Below are positions 1-7,710 of a stretch of DNA of 64,000 nucleotides, piece after piece (the stretch's first letter is position 1; each line of letters opens with the position of its first letter). Below the pieces are notes generated by a model. It searched no databases and was not told the origin of the DNA. It was given only the letters and a program-made list of their open reading frames with translations. Both the position numbers and the translations under genes were made by a program. Origin of the DNA: Phytopseudomonas argentinensis (GTDB lineage Bacteria; Pseudomonadota; Gammaproteobacteria; Pseudomonadales; Pseudomonadaceae); NCBI RefSeq assembly GCF_900113905.1, contig NZ_FORC01000002.1, positions 248,001 through 312,000 of the forward strand. Reading direction: 5' to 3'.

Positions 1-369
1 CTGATCCACCAGCCTTTGCATGCCGATCGCGTCGCCGATGCCGATGTGCTGCAGGCCCTGCGCAGCATTCGCCAGGCCCAGGCGGCCGGCCCGGTGCTGA
101 TCCACTGCAAGCACGGCCAGAACCGCACTGGCCTGATCGCCGCCATGTACCGCATCGTCTACCAGGGCTGGAGCAAGCAGCAGGCAATAGCGGAAATGCG
201 CGGCGCCGGCTTCGGCGGGCAGGAGCGCTTCGAGGATGCCGAGCGCTACGTGCGTGATGTCGACCTGGCGCGCTTTCGCCTGGCCCTGGCCAGTGGCGCC
301 TGCAGCACCAGCCCCTGGGCCTACTGCGCATTGCGCGACAGGGTGCTCGATGCATTCAACGAGTGGTGA
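1..369 (+). CDS. Tyrosine/dual-specificity phosphatase, 5' end missing
   Basis: The frame is open from the first base of the window, so the N-terminus lies upstream; about 122 C-terminal residues are visible. They contain the cysteine phosphatase P-loop HCKHGQNRTGL (CX5R, around residues 36-46 of the visible part). This is the signature of protein tyrosine and dual-specificity phosphatases, in which Cys is the nucleophile and Arg binds phosphate. The upstream Asp general acid would lie near or before the window edge and cannot be confirmed. The gene ends ten bases before a small lipoprotein gene on the same strand, so the two may be co-transcribed. The substrate is unknown. An in-frame TTG at 16 is internal and unlikely to be the true start. 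Confidence 0.8.
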   Translation: MIHQPLHADRVADADVLQALRSIRQAQAAGPVLIHCKHGQNRTGLIAAMYRIVYQGWSKQQAIAEMRGAGFGGQERFEDAERYVRDVDLARFRLALASGACSTSPWAYCALRDRVLDAFNEW

Positions 370-378
370 GGGGATATC

Positions 379-747
379 ATGATCAATAGAAGCCCGGTTT
401 TTCTGGCTATGCTGCTGGTGCCGCTGCTCAGCGGTTGCCAGAGCACGCGCGACTACATGCTGGCCCAGGGCTACCCACCGGCCTTCGCCTCGGGTTATGC
501 CGACGGGTGCGCCAGCGGCGACAGCGCGGCCAAAGCGCTGGGTGCGTTTCGCAAGAACGTGACGGTGTACCTGGCCGATACGCAGTACGCCACCGGCTGG
601 GATGACGGCTTCCGCCAATGCCAGGCCAGTGCCGAGGCCGATATCGAGCGGCGCCTGCAGCCGGACAGTGATCGGGATCGTGACTGGCACCACCAGGTCG
701 ACCAGGACATGGCCAGGGCAATGAGCCGCTCGCTGAAACGCAGCTAG
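379..747 (+). CDS. Small predicted outer-membrane lipoprotein
   Basis: The product is 122 residues. It has a short positive N-terminus, a hydrophobic stretch and a lipobox LLSGC ending at Cys-20, so it should be lipidated and sorted to the envelope. The mature part contains two similar Tyr/Gly/Asp/Gly segments (SGYADGCASGD and TGWDDGFRQCQ), each with a Cys, which could form a disulfide. The C-terminus is rich in Arg and Asp. It lies ten bases after the phosphatase gene, with no clear promoter between. I do not recognise a named family. The lipoprotein call is well supported; the function is unknown. Confidence 0.75.
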   Translation: MINRSPVFLAMLLVPLLSGCQSTRDYMLAQGYPPAFASGYADGCASGDSAAKALGAFRKNVTVYLADTQYATGWDDGFRQCQASAEADIERRLQPDSDRDRDWHHQVDQDMARAMSRSLKRS

Positions 748-858
748 AGCGTGCAGCGCCGCCTTTAAAAAGTCATGTGGACAGGGCACATTGATGCGCC
801 TGCCGGCAACTGCGCGCGCTGCAGCCGGCACCGAGTACATCTGACCTCGAGAGCCCCC

Positions 859-2043
859 ATGGCCCATGCCGCACCTGACGACCGTCGCCCCTGGTCGATA
901 TTCCTGATCTTTCTGCGTCTTGGGCTCACCTCGTTCGGCGGCCCGGTCGCCCATCTCGGCTACTTCCGCCAGGAGTTCATCAGCCGTCGCGGCTGGTTGA
1001 GCGAGGCGGCCTATGCGGAGCTGATCGCCATCGCCCAGTTCATGCCCGGGGCTACGAGCAGCAAGGTGGGCATGGCGATCGGTCTGTCCCAGGCCGGTTA
1101 CCGCGGCGCGTTGGCAGCCTGGCTCGGCTTCACCCTGCCTTCGGCCCTGTTGCTGATGGCGTTCGCCTACGGTCTGGCCATGGAGGGCGGCGACCTGGCC
1201 TCCGGCGCCTTGCATGGCCTGAAGATAGTCGCCGCCGCCATCGTCGCCCAGGCGGTGTGGGGCATGGCGCGTGCGCTGTGCCCGGATACTCCGCGCCGCG
1301 TGCTGATGCTGCTGGCCGCAGGCGTTGCCCTGCTGGTGCCGGGCGCCGTGGGACAGCTTGCGGTGATCATCAGTGCCGGCCTGTTGGGAGTCGCAGTGCT
1401 CAAATCGAAGACGCCGGCCGTTGCCGATTCGTTACCCATCGCCATCAGCCGGCGGGCCGGGGCACTGTGGCTGGTGATCTTCGTATCGCTGCTGGCTGGC
1501 CTGCCGCTGTTGGCCCATGTGCTGGATAGCCCGCTAGTGAGCCTGTTCGAGGTGTTCTACCGAACCGGTGCCCTGGTATTCGGCGGCGGCCACGTGATGC
1601 TGCCGCTGCTGCAGGCCGAGGTGGTGCCCAACGGTTGGCTGAGCAACGACCTGTTCCTGGCCGGTTATGGCGCTACCCAGGCGGTGCCTGGGCCGCTGTT
1701 CACCTTTGCCGCGTTTCTCGGCACGGCCATCGCCGGGGTGTTGGGCGGCCTGCTGTGCCTGCTGGCGATCTTCGCACCCTCATTTCTGCTGCTGGTCGGC
1801 GTGCTGCCGTTCTGGGCGCGTCTGCGCACCCGGCCACGGCTGCAGGCGGCGATGGCGGGGGTCAATGCCGGGGTGGTCGGGTTGCTGCTGGCCACGCTCT
1901 ACCAGCCGGTGGGCACCGGCGCCGTCAGCAATCTGCTGGACGTCGCCCTGGTGCTGCTCGCCCTGCTGGCGTTGATGGCCGGCAAGCTGCCGCCCTGGCT
2001 GGTGGTGGTAGCTGGTGCGTTGATCGGCTGGCTTGTACTGTGA
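859..2043 (+). CDS. chrA: ChrA-type chromate transporter, two CHR domains
   Basis: This is an integral membrane protein of 394 residues from ATG 859. The frame is open further upstream (GTG-type start near 775), but that extension is polar, Cys/His-rich and unlike the family. Two related halves are visible. The first starts FLRLGLTSFGGPVAHLGYF and contains QFMPGATSSK. The second starts FYRTGALVFGGGHVMLPLL and contains QAVPGPLFTF. The FGG and (M/V)PGP motifs in both halves define long-chain CHR transporters, which export chromate by proton exchange. Several members have no proven chromate activity, so the substrate is inferred. The TGA stop overlaps a possible ATG of the next gene, and the two are probably transcribed together. 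Confidence 0.85.
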   Translation: MAHAAPDDRRPWSIFLIFLRLGLTSFGGPVAHLGYFRQEFISRRGWLSEAAYAELIAIAQFMPGATSSKVGMAIGLSQAGYRGALAAWLGFTLPSALLLMAFAYGLAMEGGDLASGALHGLKIVAAAIVAQAVWGMARALCPDTPRRVLMLLAAGVALLVPGAVGQLAVIISAGLLGVAVLKSKTPAVADSLPIAISRRAGALWLVIFVSLLAGLPLLAHVLDSPLVSLFEVFYRTGALVFGGGHVMLPLLQAEVVPNGWLSNDLFLAGYGATQAVPGPLFTFAAFLGTAIAGVLGGLLCLLAIFAPSFLLLVGVLPFWARLRTRPRLQAAMAGVNAGVVGLLLATLYQPVGTGAVSNLLDVALVLLALLALMAGKLPPWLVVVAGALIGWLVL

Positions 2044-2072
2044 TGGCAGATTCCATTGGCAAGGAAAGCAGC

Positions 2073-2291
2073 ATGGCTTTTGATTGGCACGGCGGTACCA
2101 TCACGCGCGATATACCGGTAGGCAGCGATTACCGTAACACCCAGAAGGTTCGTCGTTTCATGACCGAGCAGTGCGGTGCCGACTTTCGTTTCGACCGGCC
2201 TTTCATGGCCTGGATTCGCAGCGGCGCACCACGCACCATGGGGGATGTGGTGGACGAATGGAAACGGCGTAACGGCGCTGCCCAATCCTAA
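2073..2291 (+). CDS. DUF6434 domain protein
   Basis: This is a small soluble protein of 72 residues. Nearly its whole length matches what I remember of the DUF6434 domain: FDWHGGTITRDIPVGSDYRNTQ, VRRFM and FRFDRPFMAWI, with a Lys/Arg-rich end. I chose ATG 2073 because AAGGAA sits six bases upstream. An in-frame ATG at 2043 overlaps the chrA stop and would add ten residues. The domain is sometimes fused to SAP DNA-binding domains, but no such fusion is present here and no role is established. The gene ends four bases before the start of the inverted-end element at 2295. Confidence 0.7.
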   Translation: MAFDWHGGTITRDIPVGSDYRNTQKVRRFMTEQCGADFRFDRPFMAWIRSGAPRTMGDVVDEWKRRNGAAQS

Positions 2292-2294
2292 GAA

Positions 2295-2808
2295 CCTGTT
2301 CATGATCTTTGTGAGCATGAAGCGGCAGCTACAAGGCAGAAAGCGGACGGCCATCGCTGGCTTTGTAATGTTTTTCTTGCGCAAAAGTAACTGACGCCGC
2401 CAATCGCCCCTTCAGGAGGCCGAGTGGAATCGTCGTGGAGAGGGTTGAGCGACATGGATGTCGCGAGAGCCGCGATGGGCCAAGGATGGCCCTTCGCGGC
2501 GTGCCCTCGGAACAATGATGAAGCGAGGGAACCACGGCGAAGCCGGGGCCGTATGGTGGGGCTAGACCTTTTGGTTTCTTTTGGGGCGATGCCAAAAGAA
2601 ACCCGCTCGTCAGAGCGGAACTGAGCGCACAGACAACTCGGTAATGCTGGCGGACTCATTGTGGGGGGATGGCCTATGCCCAATTACCTTTCGCGGGCAT
2701 GGCCCGCTCCCACAGATAATCCCCAGCCATCCTAACGGGGGCGATCGGCCGCTCCCGCCATTTGGCTGCCAAAATCGAAGAACCTGGGCTGAAAGGGTCG
2801 TAAGCAGG
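2295..2808. mobile_element. Inverted-end intergenic element, copy 1
   Basis: This 514 bp block fills the gap between convergent genes and is closely related to 7164-7707. The left end (2295 onward: CCTGTTCATGATCTTT, then GGCAGCTACAAGGCAG) and the complement of the right end (2808 leftward: CCTGCTTACGACCCTTT, then TTTTGGCAGCC) are imperfect inverted repeats. The core, about 2400-2628, contains a perfect 12-base hairpin, GGTTTCTTTTGG (2573-2584) with CCAAAAGAAACC (2592-2603). It also has the smaller hairpin GGGCCAAGGATGGCCC. Apparent frames inside are best explained as by-products of conserved non-coding sequence. A REP core lies at 2689-2714 on the right side. No transposase is present, so if mobile it would act like a MITE. 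Confidence 0.7.
2689..2714 (-). repeat. REP sequence
   Basis: This is a 26-base Pseudomonas-type REP unit with stem GCGGGC / GCCCGC around ATG and a flanking CTCCCACA tail. It is the exact reverse complement of 49909-49934. A weaker related stem (GGCCGCTCCCGCC) follows near 2748-2760. Such units lie between genes and are typically moved by RAYT transposases (established for Pseudomonas REPs). No RAYT gene is in the window. Confidence 0.8.
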
Positions 2809-2823
2809 ATCTAAAACCAGCTT

Positions 2824-3510
2824 CTAGTCGCTGCCGTGGCGCAGGCGCTCTACCAGTGGCGGCAGCTCGCTCATGCGCCCGATCAGGTGATGCACGCCCA
2901 GTTGGCGCAGGGCTTCGCCATGCTCTGGCGGAATGTGGCTGGCGCCGAGAAAGCCGATCACCTGCATGCCGGCGGTCAGCGCCGCCGTGGCGCCGGTAAT
3001 GCTGTCTTCGACCACCAGGCAGCGGCTCGGGTCGACGCCGGCGCGTTCGGCGGCCAGCAGGTACAGATCCGGTGCCGGTTTTGGTCGTTGCACCTGATCG
3101 GCACTGAAGGCGCCGACGGTGACCCGTTCGACCAGCTCGCAGCGCTGCAGGGCGAAGGCCAGCGCATCGGCATAGCTGTTGGAGGCCACCGCCAGCGGCA
3201 GGTCGATCTGCAGCAGCGCTTCGCGCACGCCGGCAATCGGCTGCACCTGCTCGCGGATCAGCGCCTTGGTGATGGCGCGGTTCTTCTCCAGAAAGCCCTC
3301 GGGCAGCGGCTTGCCGAAATGCGCTTCAGCGCGGGCCATGATGTCGCGGGTCTGCAAACCAAAGGTGCCGGCCAGTACCACCTCCAGCTCGTGGGCCGGG
3401 TAGTGTTCGGCCATGGCAGCATGCAGATGGCGCTCGGCGATGATCTCGCTGTCGATCAAGACGCCGTCGCAGTCGCAGATCAGCAGTTCGATGGGCGGTT
3501 TCGGCGGCAT
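2824..3510 (-). CDS. HAD-superfamily sugar-phosphate phosphatase (subfamily IA)
   Basis: The protein is 228 residues, read from ATG at 3510, which has GGAG about ten bases upstream. A longer open frame to 3666 overlaps the permease gene and is unlikely. Motif I DCDGVLIDSE near residues 11-20 supplies the two catalytic Asp, SNSY near the middle is motif II, and the KP/VVEDSITG segment supplies the Lys and metal-binding Asp of motifs III and IV. Between motifs I and II is a helical cap, as in beta-phosphoglucomutase and YieH-like phosphatases. The substrate is probably a phosphorylated sugar or polyol, but cannot be fixed by sequence. It is the third gene of a minus-strand run with the permease and methyltransferase. 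Confidence 0.8.
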   Translation of the reverse strand: MPPKPPIELLICDCDGVLIDSEIIAERHLHAAMAEHYPAHELEVVLAGTFGLQTRDIMARAEAHFGKPLPEGFLEKNRAITKALIREQVQPIAGVREALLQIDLPLAVASNSYADALAFALQRCELVERVTVGAFSADQVQRPKPAPDLYLLAAERAGVDPSRCLVVEDSITGATAALTAGMQVIGFLGASHIPPEHGEALRQLGVHHLIGRMSELPPLVERLRHGSD

Positions 3511-3562
3511 GGCAGGCAGTCTCCTGTAAGGCGGGGAGGGCCTGTGTAACACAGAAACCCGT

Positions 3563-4912
3563 TCAGTTCGAACCGCTCGCCACGGTTTCGGCCGGTCGCT
3601 GCAGCAGCAATAGCGGCAGCCCGGCAGCCAGGGTCGCCAGGCCAAGCAGGGCGCCAGCCCCCGCATACAGGGCGCTCGAGCAGAACAGGCCGAGGCAGCT
3701 GGCAGCGAACATCAGCGGCAGCAGCGGGTACAGCGGCACGCTGAACGGCCGTGTACGATCGGGATGCAGGCGGCGCAGGCGCAGCAGCGACAGGGCGGTC
3801 AGAAACATGAACAGCCAGAACACCGGTGCGGTGTAGGCGACCATGCTCTGCACGCCGTTTTCGCTCAGGGCGCCGAACAGCAGCAGCGGTAGGGTGATCA
3901 GGCACTGCACCACGAGCGCGCGCACTGGCGTGGCCGCGCGATCGTTCCAGGCGCCGAGCATCGACAGCTGTGGCACGTCGCGGCCCAGCGCGTAATAGAC
4001 CCGCGAGCCGGTGAGTATGGTGGCGTTCAGGGTACTGACCGCGGTGATGCAGATCAGGGCGCTGAGCAGCACACCACCCCAGGGACCGCCGACGATGGTC
4101 ATCAGGTCGGCGCCGATGGCGCTGGACTGACGCAGGCCCTCCAGCCCGAAGATGTTGAGAAACACCAGATTGGCCAGCAGGTATACGCCGGTCACCACCA
4201 GGGTACCGAGCAGCAGCACGCGGCTCATGTTGCGGCCCGGGTTGCGCAGCTCACCGGACAGGTACGCCGCTTCGTTCCAGCCGCCATAGGTGAGCAGCAC
4301 GAACACCATGCCCATGCCGAGCATGCCGGCCAGGTTGCCGCCGGTATCGGCCGCGGCAGGTGCCGCGTCGGCAACCGGTTCGGCCAGCAACAGGCCGGCG
4401 ACAAACACCGCGACCAGCGCCAGAAGGGTGATGCCGGTGAACAGCACCTGCAGGCGCTTGGATTCATGGGTGCCAAGGATGTTCAGGGCGGTCAGCGCCA
4501 GCACCACCAGGGTGGCATGCCAGGCGCTGCCGTAATCGCCCAGGGGTAGCAGGCGCTGGGCATAGTCGCCGTAGATGAACGCCACCACGGCAATCGCCCC
4601 GGTCTGGATCACCGTGCCCCTGGCCCAGGCGAACAGCAGGCTGACCTGCCGGCCCCAGGCCAGGTTGAGGTAATGGTATTCGCCACCGCGATCCGGGTAG
4701 CCCGCGCCCAGTTCGGCATAGCACAGCGCGCCGACCAGCATCACCAGGCCACCGGCCAGCCACAGGCCGATATACACGAAGGCGTTGTCGGCATACTCGG
4801 CCACCAGGGGCGGGAAGCCGAAGATGCCGACGCCGATCACCACGCCGACCAGCATGGCGACGCCGTCGATCACCGACAGGCCGGGTTGTCGTGTCGCTTC
4901 CCGTGCGCTCAT
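3563..4912 (-). CDS. APC-family amino acid permease
   Basis: This inner-membrane transporter has 449 residues and about 12 hydrophobic segments. The N-terminal helix GVAMLVGVVIGVGIFGFPPL carries the unwound G-I-G-I-F segment that binds the amino acid backbone in APC transporters. ELGAGYPDRGGEYHYL matches the conserved loop after helix 2. Overall it resembles basic or neutral amino acid permeases of the YfnA/SteT type. Translation starts at ATG 4912, only three bases after the methyltransferase stop, so the two genes form an operon read toward the HAD gene. The exact substrate is unknown. Confidence 0.85.
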   Translation of the reverse strand: MSAREATRQPGLSVIDGVAMLVGVVIGVGIFGFPPLVAEYADNAFVYIGLWLAGGLVMLVGALCYAELGAGYPDRGGEYHYLNLAWGRQVSLLFAWARGTVIQTGAIAVVAFIYGDYAQRLLPLGDYGSAWHATLVVLALTALNILGTHESKRLQVLFTGITLLALVAVFVAGLLLAEPVADAAPAAADTGGNLAGMLGMGMVFVLLTYGGWNEAAYLSGELRNPGRNMSRVLLLGTLVVTGVYLLANLVFLNIFGLEGLRQSSAIGADLMTIVGGPWGGVLLSALICITAVSTLNATILTGSRVYYALGRDVPQLSMLGAWNDRAATPVRALVVQCLITLPLLLFGALSENGVQSMVAYTAPVFWLFMFLTALSLLRLRRLHPDRTRPFSVPLYPLLPLMFAASCLGLFCSSALYAGAGALLGLATLAAGLPLLLLQRPAETVASGSN

Positions 4913-4915
4913 GGC

Positions 4916-5707
4916 TTAGCTCCGTCGTGCGCGCCAGTCGGTCACCGCGCCTTCGGCAGAAATCGGTTCGATGCGATCACCCTCGACCTGGCCGACGTAC
5001 AGCTGGCCGTCGACCTCGAAGCGCAGCTCGGTACCCTGCAGGCGCCCGCGCAGGCGCTCCTGGTGCTCGGTGGTGCCGCTGATTTCCTGGAAGCGCTGCT
5101 CGAGGTCGACATGGAAACGCTCGCCCTCGCGTTCGATCATCCAACTACCGGCAATCTTCGCCGGCACCACCCACAGATAGATGCGCGCGCCTTCGACGAT
5201 ATCGCTGCGATCCGGCTCCCAGTCCCCCATGCTGAACGCGTGGGACACCACGCGGGTGCCGGGCTTGAGCGTCTCCAGGATCACCGGGCGCAGACGCATG
5301 TTGACGGTGTTGAGCAGGTACATGGTCAGCACGTTGGCGTCGGCGATGTCCTTCTCGAACAGGTCGCCCTGCTCGAACACCACCTTGCCGGCGACGCCGG
5401 CCTGCCGGGCATTGGCCTCGGCTTCTTCGACACGCAGCGGGTTGAGGTCGATACCGTAGGCGGCTTTGGCGCCGCGGTCCTTGACGGCGGAGATGGCGAT
5501 ACGGCCATCGCCCGAGCCGAGGTCGATCACGTAGTCGTCGGGGCCGACATCGGCCATCTCCAGCATGCGCGCCACCACCGGTTGCGGTGTCGGCACATAG
5601 GGCACGTCGAGGGTTATGGTCTGGGCCTGGGCGCTGCCCTGCAGCAGGCCGAACAGGGCCAGCGCCGAGGCGCACAACGAGAAGGGACGAATGGCTGCGG
5701 TGGTCAT
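4916..5707 (-). CDS. Exported class I SAM-dependent methyltransferase-like protein
   Basis: The product is 263 residues. Residues 1-28 form a signal peptide (hydrophobic core CASALALFGLL, cleavage site AQA). The mature part carries a class I methyltransferase fold: motif I VIDLGSGDGRI at about 60-70, acidic loop YGIDLN at about 85-90, then GDLFEKDIADANVLTMYLL. The last 90 residues are a separate beta-rich region. Export is odd, because S-adenosylmethionine is cytoplasmic. Either the signal is not cleaved, the protein binds something else, or the periplasm contains a ligand. It is the first gene of an operon with the APC permease and HAD phosphatase. The fold is clear, the role is not. Confidence 0.8.
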   Translation of the reverse strand: MTTAAIRPFSLCASALALFGLLQGSAQAQTITLDVPYVPTPQPVVARMLEMADVGPDDYVIDLGSGDGRIAISAVKDRGAKAAYGIDLNPLRVEEAEANARQAGVAGKVVFEQGDLFEKDIADANVLTMYLLNTVNMRLRPVILETLKPGTRVVSHAFSMGDWEPDRSDIVEGARIYLWVVPAKIAGSWMIEREGERFHVDLEQRFQEISGTTEHQERLRGRLQGTELRFEVDGQLYVGQVEGDRIEPISAEGAVTDWRARRS

Positions 5708-5939
5708 CGATGGATACCTCTCAGCGAAGTCGGCTCGGGAAGGGGACGATTTTCCGACCGGGGCCTCTGCGCCAGGGTTCGACCTGTGCTCCGGGGCCTG
5801 CCTGTCGATAGCCCGAAAATTGGCCCTGCAGGCCAGAAGCGGCGCCGCCTGCGGGGTGTGTTACCTGATGTGAAGGCATTGCCTTGGCGGCCTCGAAAAG
5901 GCATGGTGGCCGGATTTTTACCCACGGGAGCGGCCCGGC

Positions 5940-7157
5940 ATGCGCCTTCTGCACACCTCCGACTGGCACCTGGGCCAGCACTTCATGGGCAAGACGCGCC
6001 AGGCCGAGCACCAGGCGTTCTGCGTCTGGCTGATCGAGCAGGTGCGCGAGCACGCCGTGCAGGCGGTGCTGGTCGCCGGGGATGTCTTCGATACCGGTTC
6101 GCCACCCAGCTATGCCCGTGAGCAGTACAACCACTTCGTGGTGGCCCTGCGCGATACCGGCTGCCAACTGGTGGTGCTTGGTGGCAACCATGACTCGGTG
6201 GCCATGCTTGGCGAGAGCCGCACCTTGCTGGCGCAATTGGGTACCCGGGTGATTCCCGGCGTCGGTGCGCAGCTGGATGAGCAGCTCTTGGTGCTCGGTG
6301 GCGCCGATGGCCAGCCGGCGGCGCTGCTCTGCGCCATACCTTTCATTCGCCCGCGCGATGTACTGCGCAGCGAAGCGGGGCAGAGCGCCGCGGACAAGCA
6401 GCTGTCGTTGCAACAGGCCATACACGGCCATTACCAGGCGTTGTACGAGATGGCCCTGGCCCGCCGTAGCGAGCTTGGTGCGGCCCTGCCGATCATCGCC
6501 ACCGGCCACTTGACCACCGTCGGCGCCAGCGCCAGTGAGTCGGTGCGCGAGATCTACGTTGGCGCGCTGGAGGCCTTCCCGACCTCGTCCTTCCCAGCCG
6601 TCGATTACATCGCCCTGGGGCATATCCACCGGCCGCAGAAGGTCGGGGGCCTGGAGCATATTCGCTACAGCGGCTCGCCGATCCCGCTGAGCTTCGACGA
6701 AGCGCGGCAGCAGAAGGAAGTACTGCTGGTCGACCTGAACGAGGGTGGCCTGAGCGAGGTGCGCGCCTTGCCGGTGCCCCGCTTCCAGGCCCTGCAGTCG
6801 CTGCGCGGCTCGTTGCAGACCCTGCCGGCAGCGCTGGCCGAGGCGGCCCGCGAGGGCAGCGCCGAGCGCCCGGTGTGGCTGGAGGTGCAGGTCGAGCTGG
6901 ACGATTACCTGAGCGATTTGCCGGTGCGCATCGCCGCGCTGTGCGAAGGCCTGCCGGTGGAAGTGCTGCGCATTCGCCGCGCCCGTGGTACCGCGGTCGC
7001 TAGCCTGCAGGGCGAGCAGGGCATGCTCGACGAGCTGACGCCTGAGCAGGTGTTCGAACAGCGCCTGGCCAGCGAAACCCTGGAGCCCGAGCAGACCCGA
7101 CGCCTGCATGGGCTTTACGGCAAGGTGCTGGCTGAGCTGCGCGAAGACTCGGCCTGA
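5940..7157 (+). CDS. sbcD: SbcCD nuclease, subunit D
   Basis: This is the Mre11-type nuclease subunit, 405 residues, which with SbcC cuts hairpins and blocked DNA ends. The phosphodiesterase motifs are in order: DWHLGQ (8-13), GDVFDTG (about 49-55), GGNHDS, ATGHLTT and ALGHIHRPQ. These provide the His/Asp/Asn ligands for two Mn ions. The C-terminal region is the capping and SbcC-binding part. In other Pseudomonas genomes sbcC follows at once. Here the stop at 7157 is followed by a 544 bp inverted-end element and 8 kb of other genes before sbcC. If the pair was once co-transcribed, sbcC now needs its own promoter. Confidence 0.93.
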   Translation: MRLLHTSDWHLGQHFMGKTRQAEHQAFCVWLIEQVREHAVQAVLVAGDVFDTGSPPSYAREQYNHFVVALRDTGCQLVVLGGNHDSVAMLGESRTLLAQLGTRVIPGVGAQLDEQLLVLGGADGQPAALLCAIPFIRPRDVLRSEAGQSAADKQLSLQQAIHGHYQALYEMALARRSELGAALPIIATGHLTTVGASASESVREIYVGALEAFPTSSFPAVDYIALGHIHRPQKVGGLEHIRYSGSPIPLSFDEARQQKEVLLVDLNEGGLSEVRALPVPRFQALQSLRGSLQTLPAALAEAAREGSAERPVWLEVQVELDDYLSDLPVRIAALCEGLPVEVLRIRRARGTAVASLQGEQGMLDELTPEQVFEQRLASETLEPEQTRRLHGLYGKVLAELREDSA

Positions 7158-7163
7158 CTCAGG

Positions 7164-7707
7164 CCTGTTTATGACCTTTCAGCCCAGGTTCGTCTATTGG
7201 CAGCTAAAAGGCGGAAGCGGCCGTTCGGGCGCTTTCGCTTTTGATGTTCCTCACGCTACAAAACTAGCAGGCGACACCAATTCGCCCCTTCAGAAGGCCG
7301 AGCGCAATCGTTGCGGAGAGGGCCGGGCGGGCAGCCTTCAGCGACATGGATGTCGCGAGAGCCGCGATGGGCCATGGATGGCCCTTCGTGGGGGGCCGCC
7401 TAGGTCGGGCCCTCGGAGCAACGATGTAGCGAGGGAACCCCGGCGAAGCCGGGGCCGTATGCCGGGGCTAGACCTTTTGGTTTCTTTTGGCGGGGCCGGC
7501 CATCCGGGCGATGCCAAAAGAAACCCGCTCGACAGAGCGGAACCGAACTTAAGAACAATGCGATAACTCTGGCAAACCACAGCTCACGCACAATGTGTGG
7601 AACGATCAGTTGTAGAAACTCGGGGCTAAAGCCCCTCCCACAAGTTACGCGAATGTCCGCTTCTGCCTTGCAGCTGCCGCTTTACGCTCATAAAGGTCAT
7701 GAGCAGG
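7164..7707. mobile_element. Inverted-end intergenic element, copy 2
   Basis: This 544 bp block fills the gap between sbcD and a convergent chemoreceptor gene. The left end begins CCTGTTTATGACCTTT followed by CAGCCCAGG. The right end read backward from 7707 begins CCTGCTCATGACCTTT followed by ATGAGCGTAAAGCGG. The two ends share the first 16 bases with few differences and a second block (GGCAGCT..AAGGCGGAAGCGG). The core, about 7280-7546, matches copy 1 and keeps the GGTTTCTTTTGG / CCAAAAGAAACC hairpin (7479-7490 with 7514-7525). It carries extra GC-rich inserts relative to copy 1. A REP-like stem GGGGCT/AGCCCC lies at 7622-7635. There is no transposase and no credible protein. Confidence 0.7.
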
Positions 7708-7710
7708 CTC

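Noticed and set aside
2300..2683. Apparent proteins inside the inverted-end elements, also in 7108-7566
   Set aside because: The same peptides appear because the DNA is repeated. The frames differ in length, have no credible starts and cross the hairpin, so they are by-products of the element.
4673..6121. Long plus-strand frame of 482 codons
   Set aside because: It lies antisense to the permease and methyltransferase genes, has no ribosome site, and its translation is His/Arg/Gly-rich with no recognisable domains; a GC-rich shadow.
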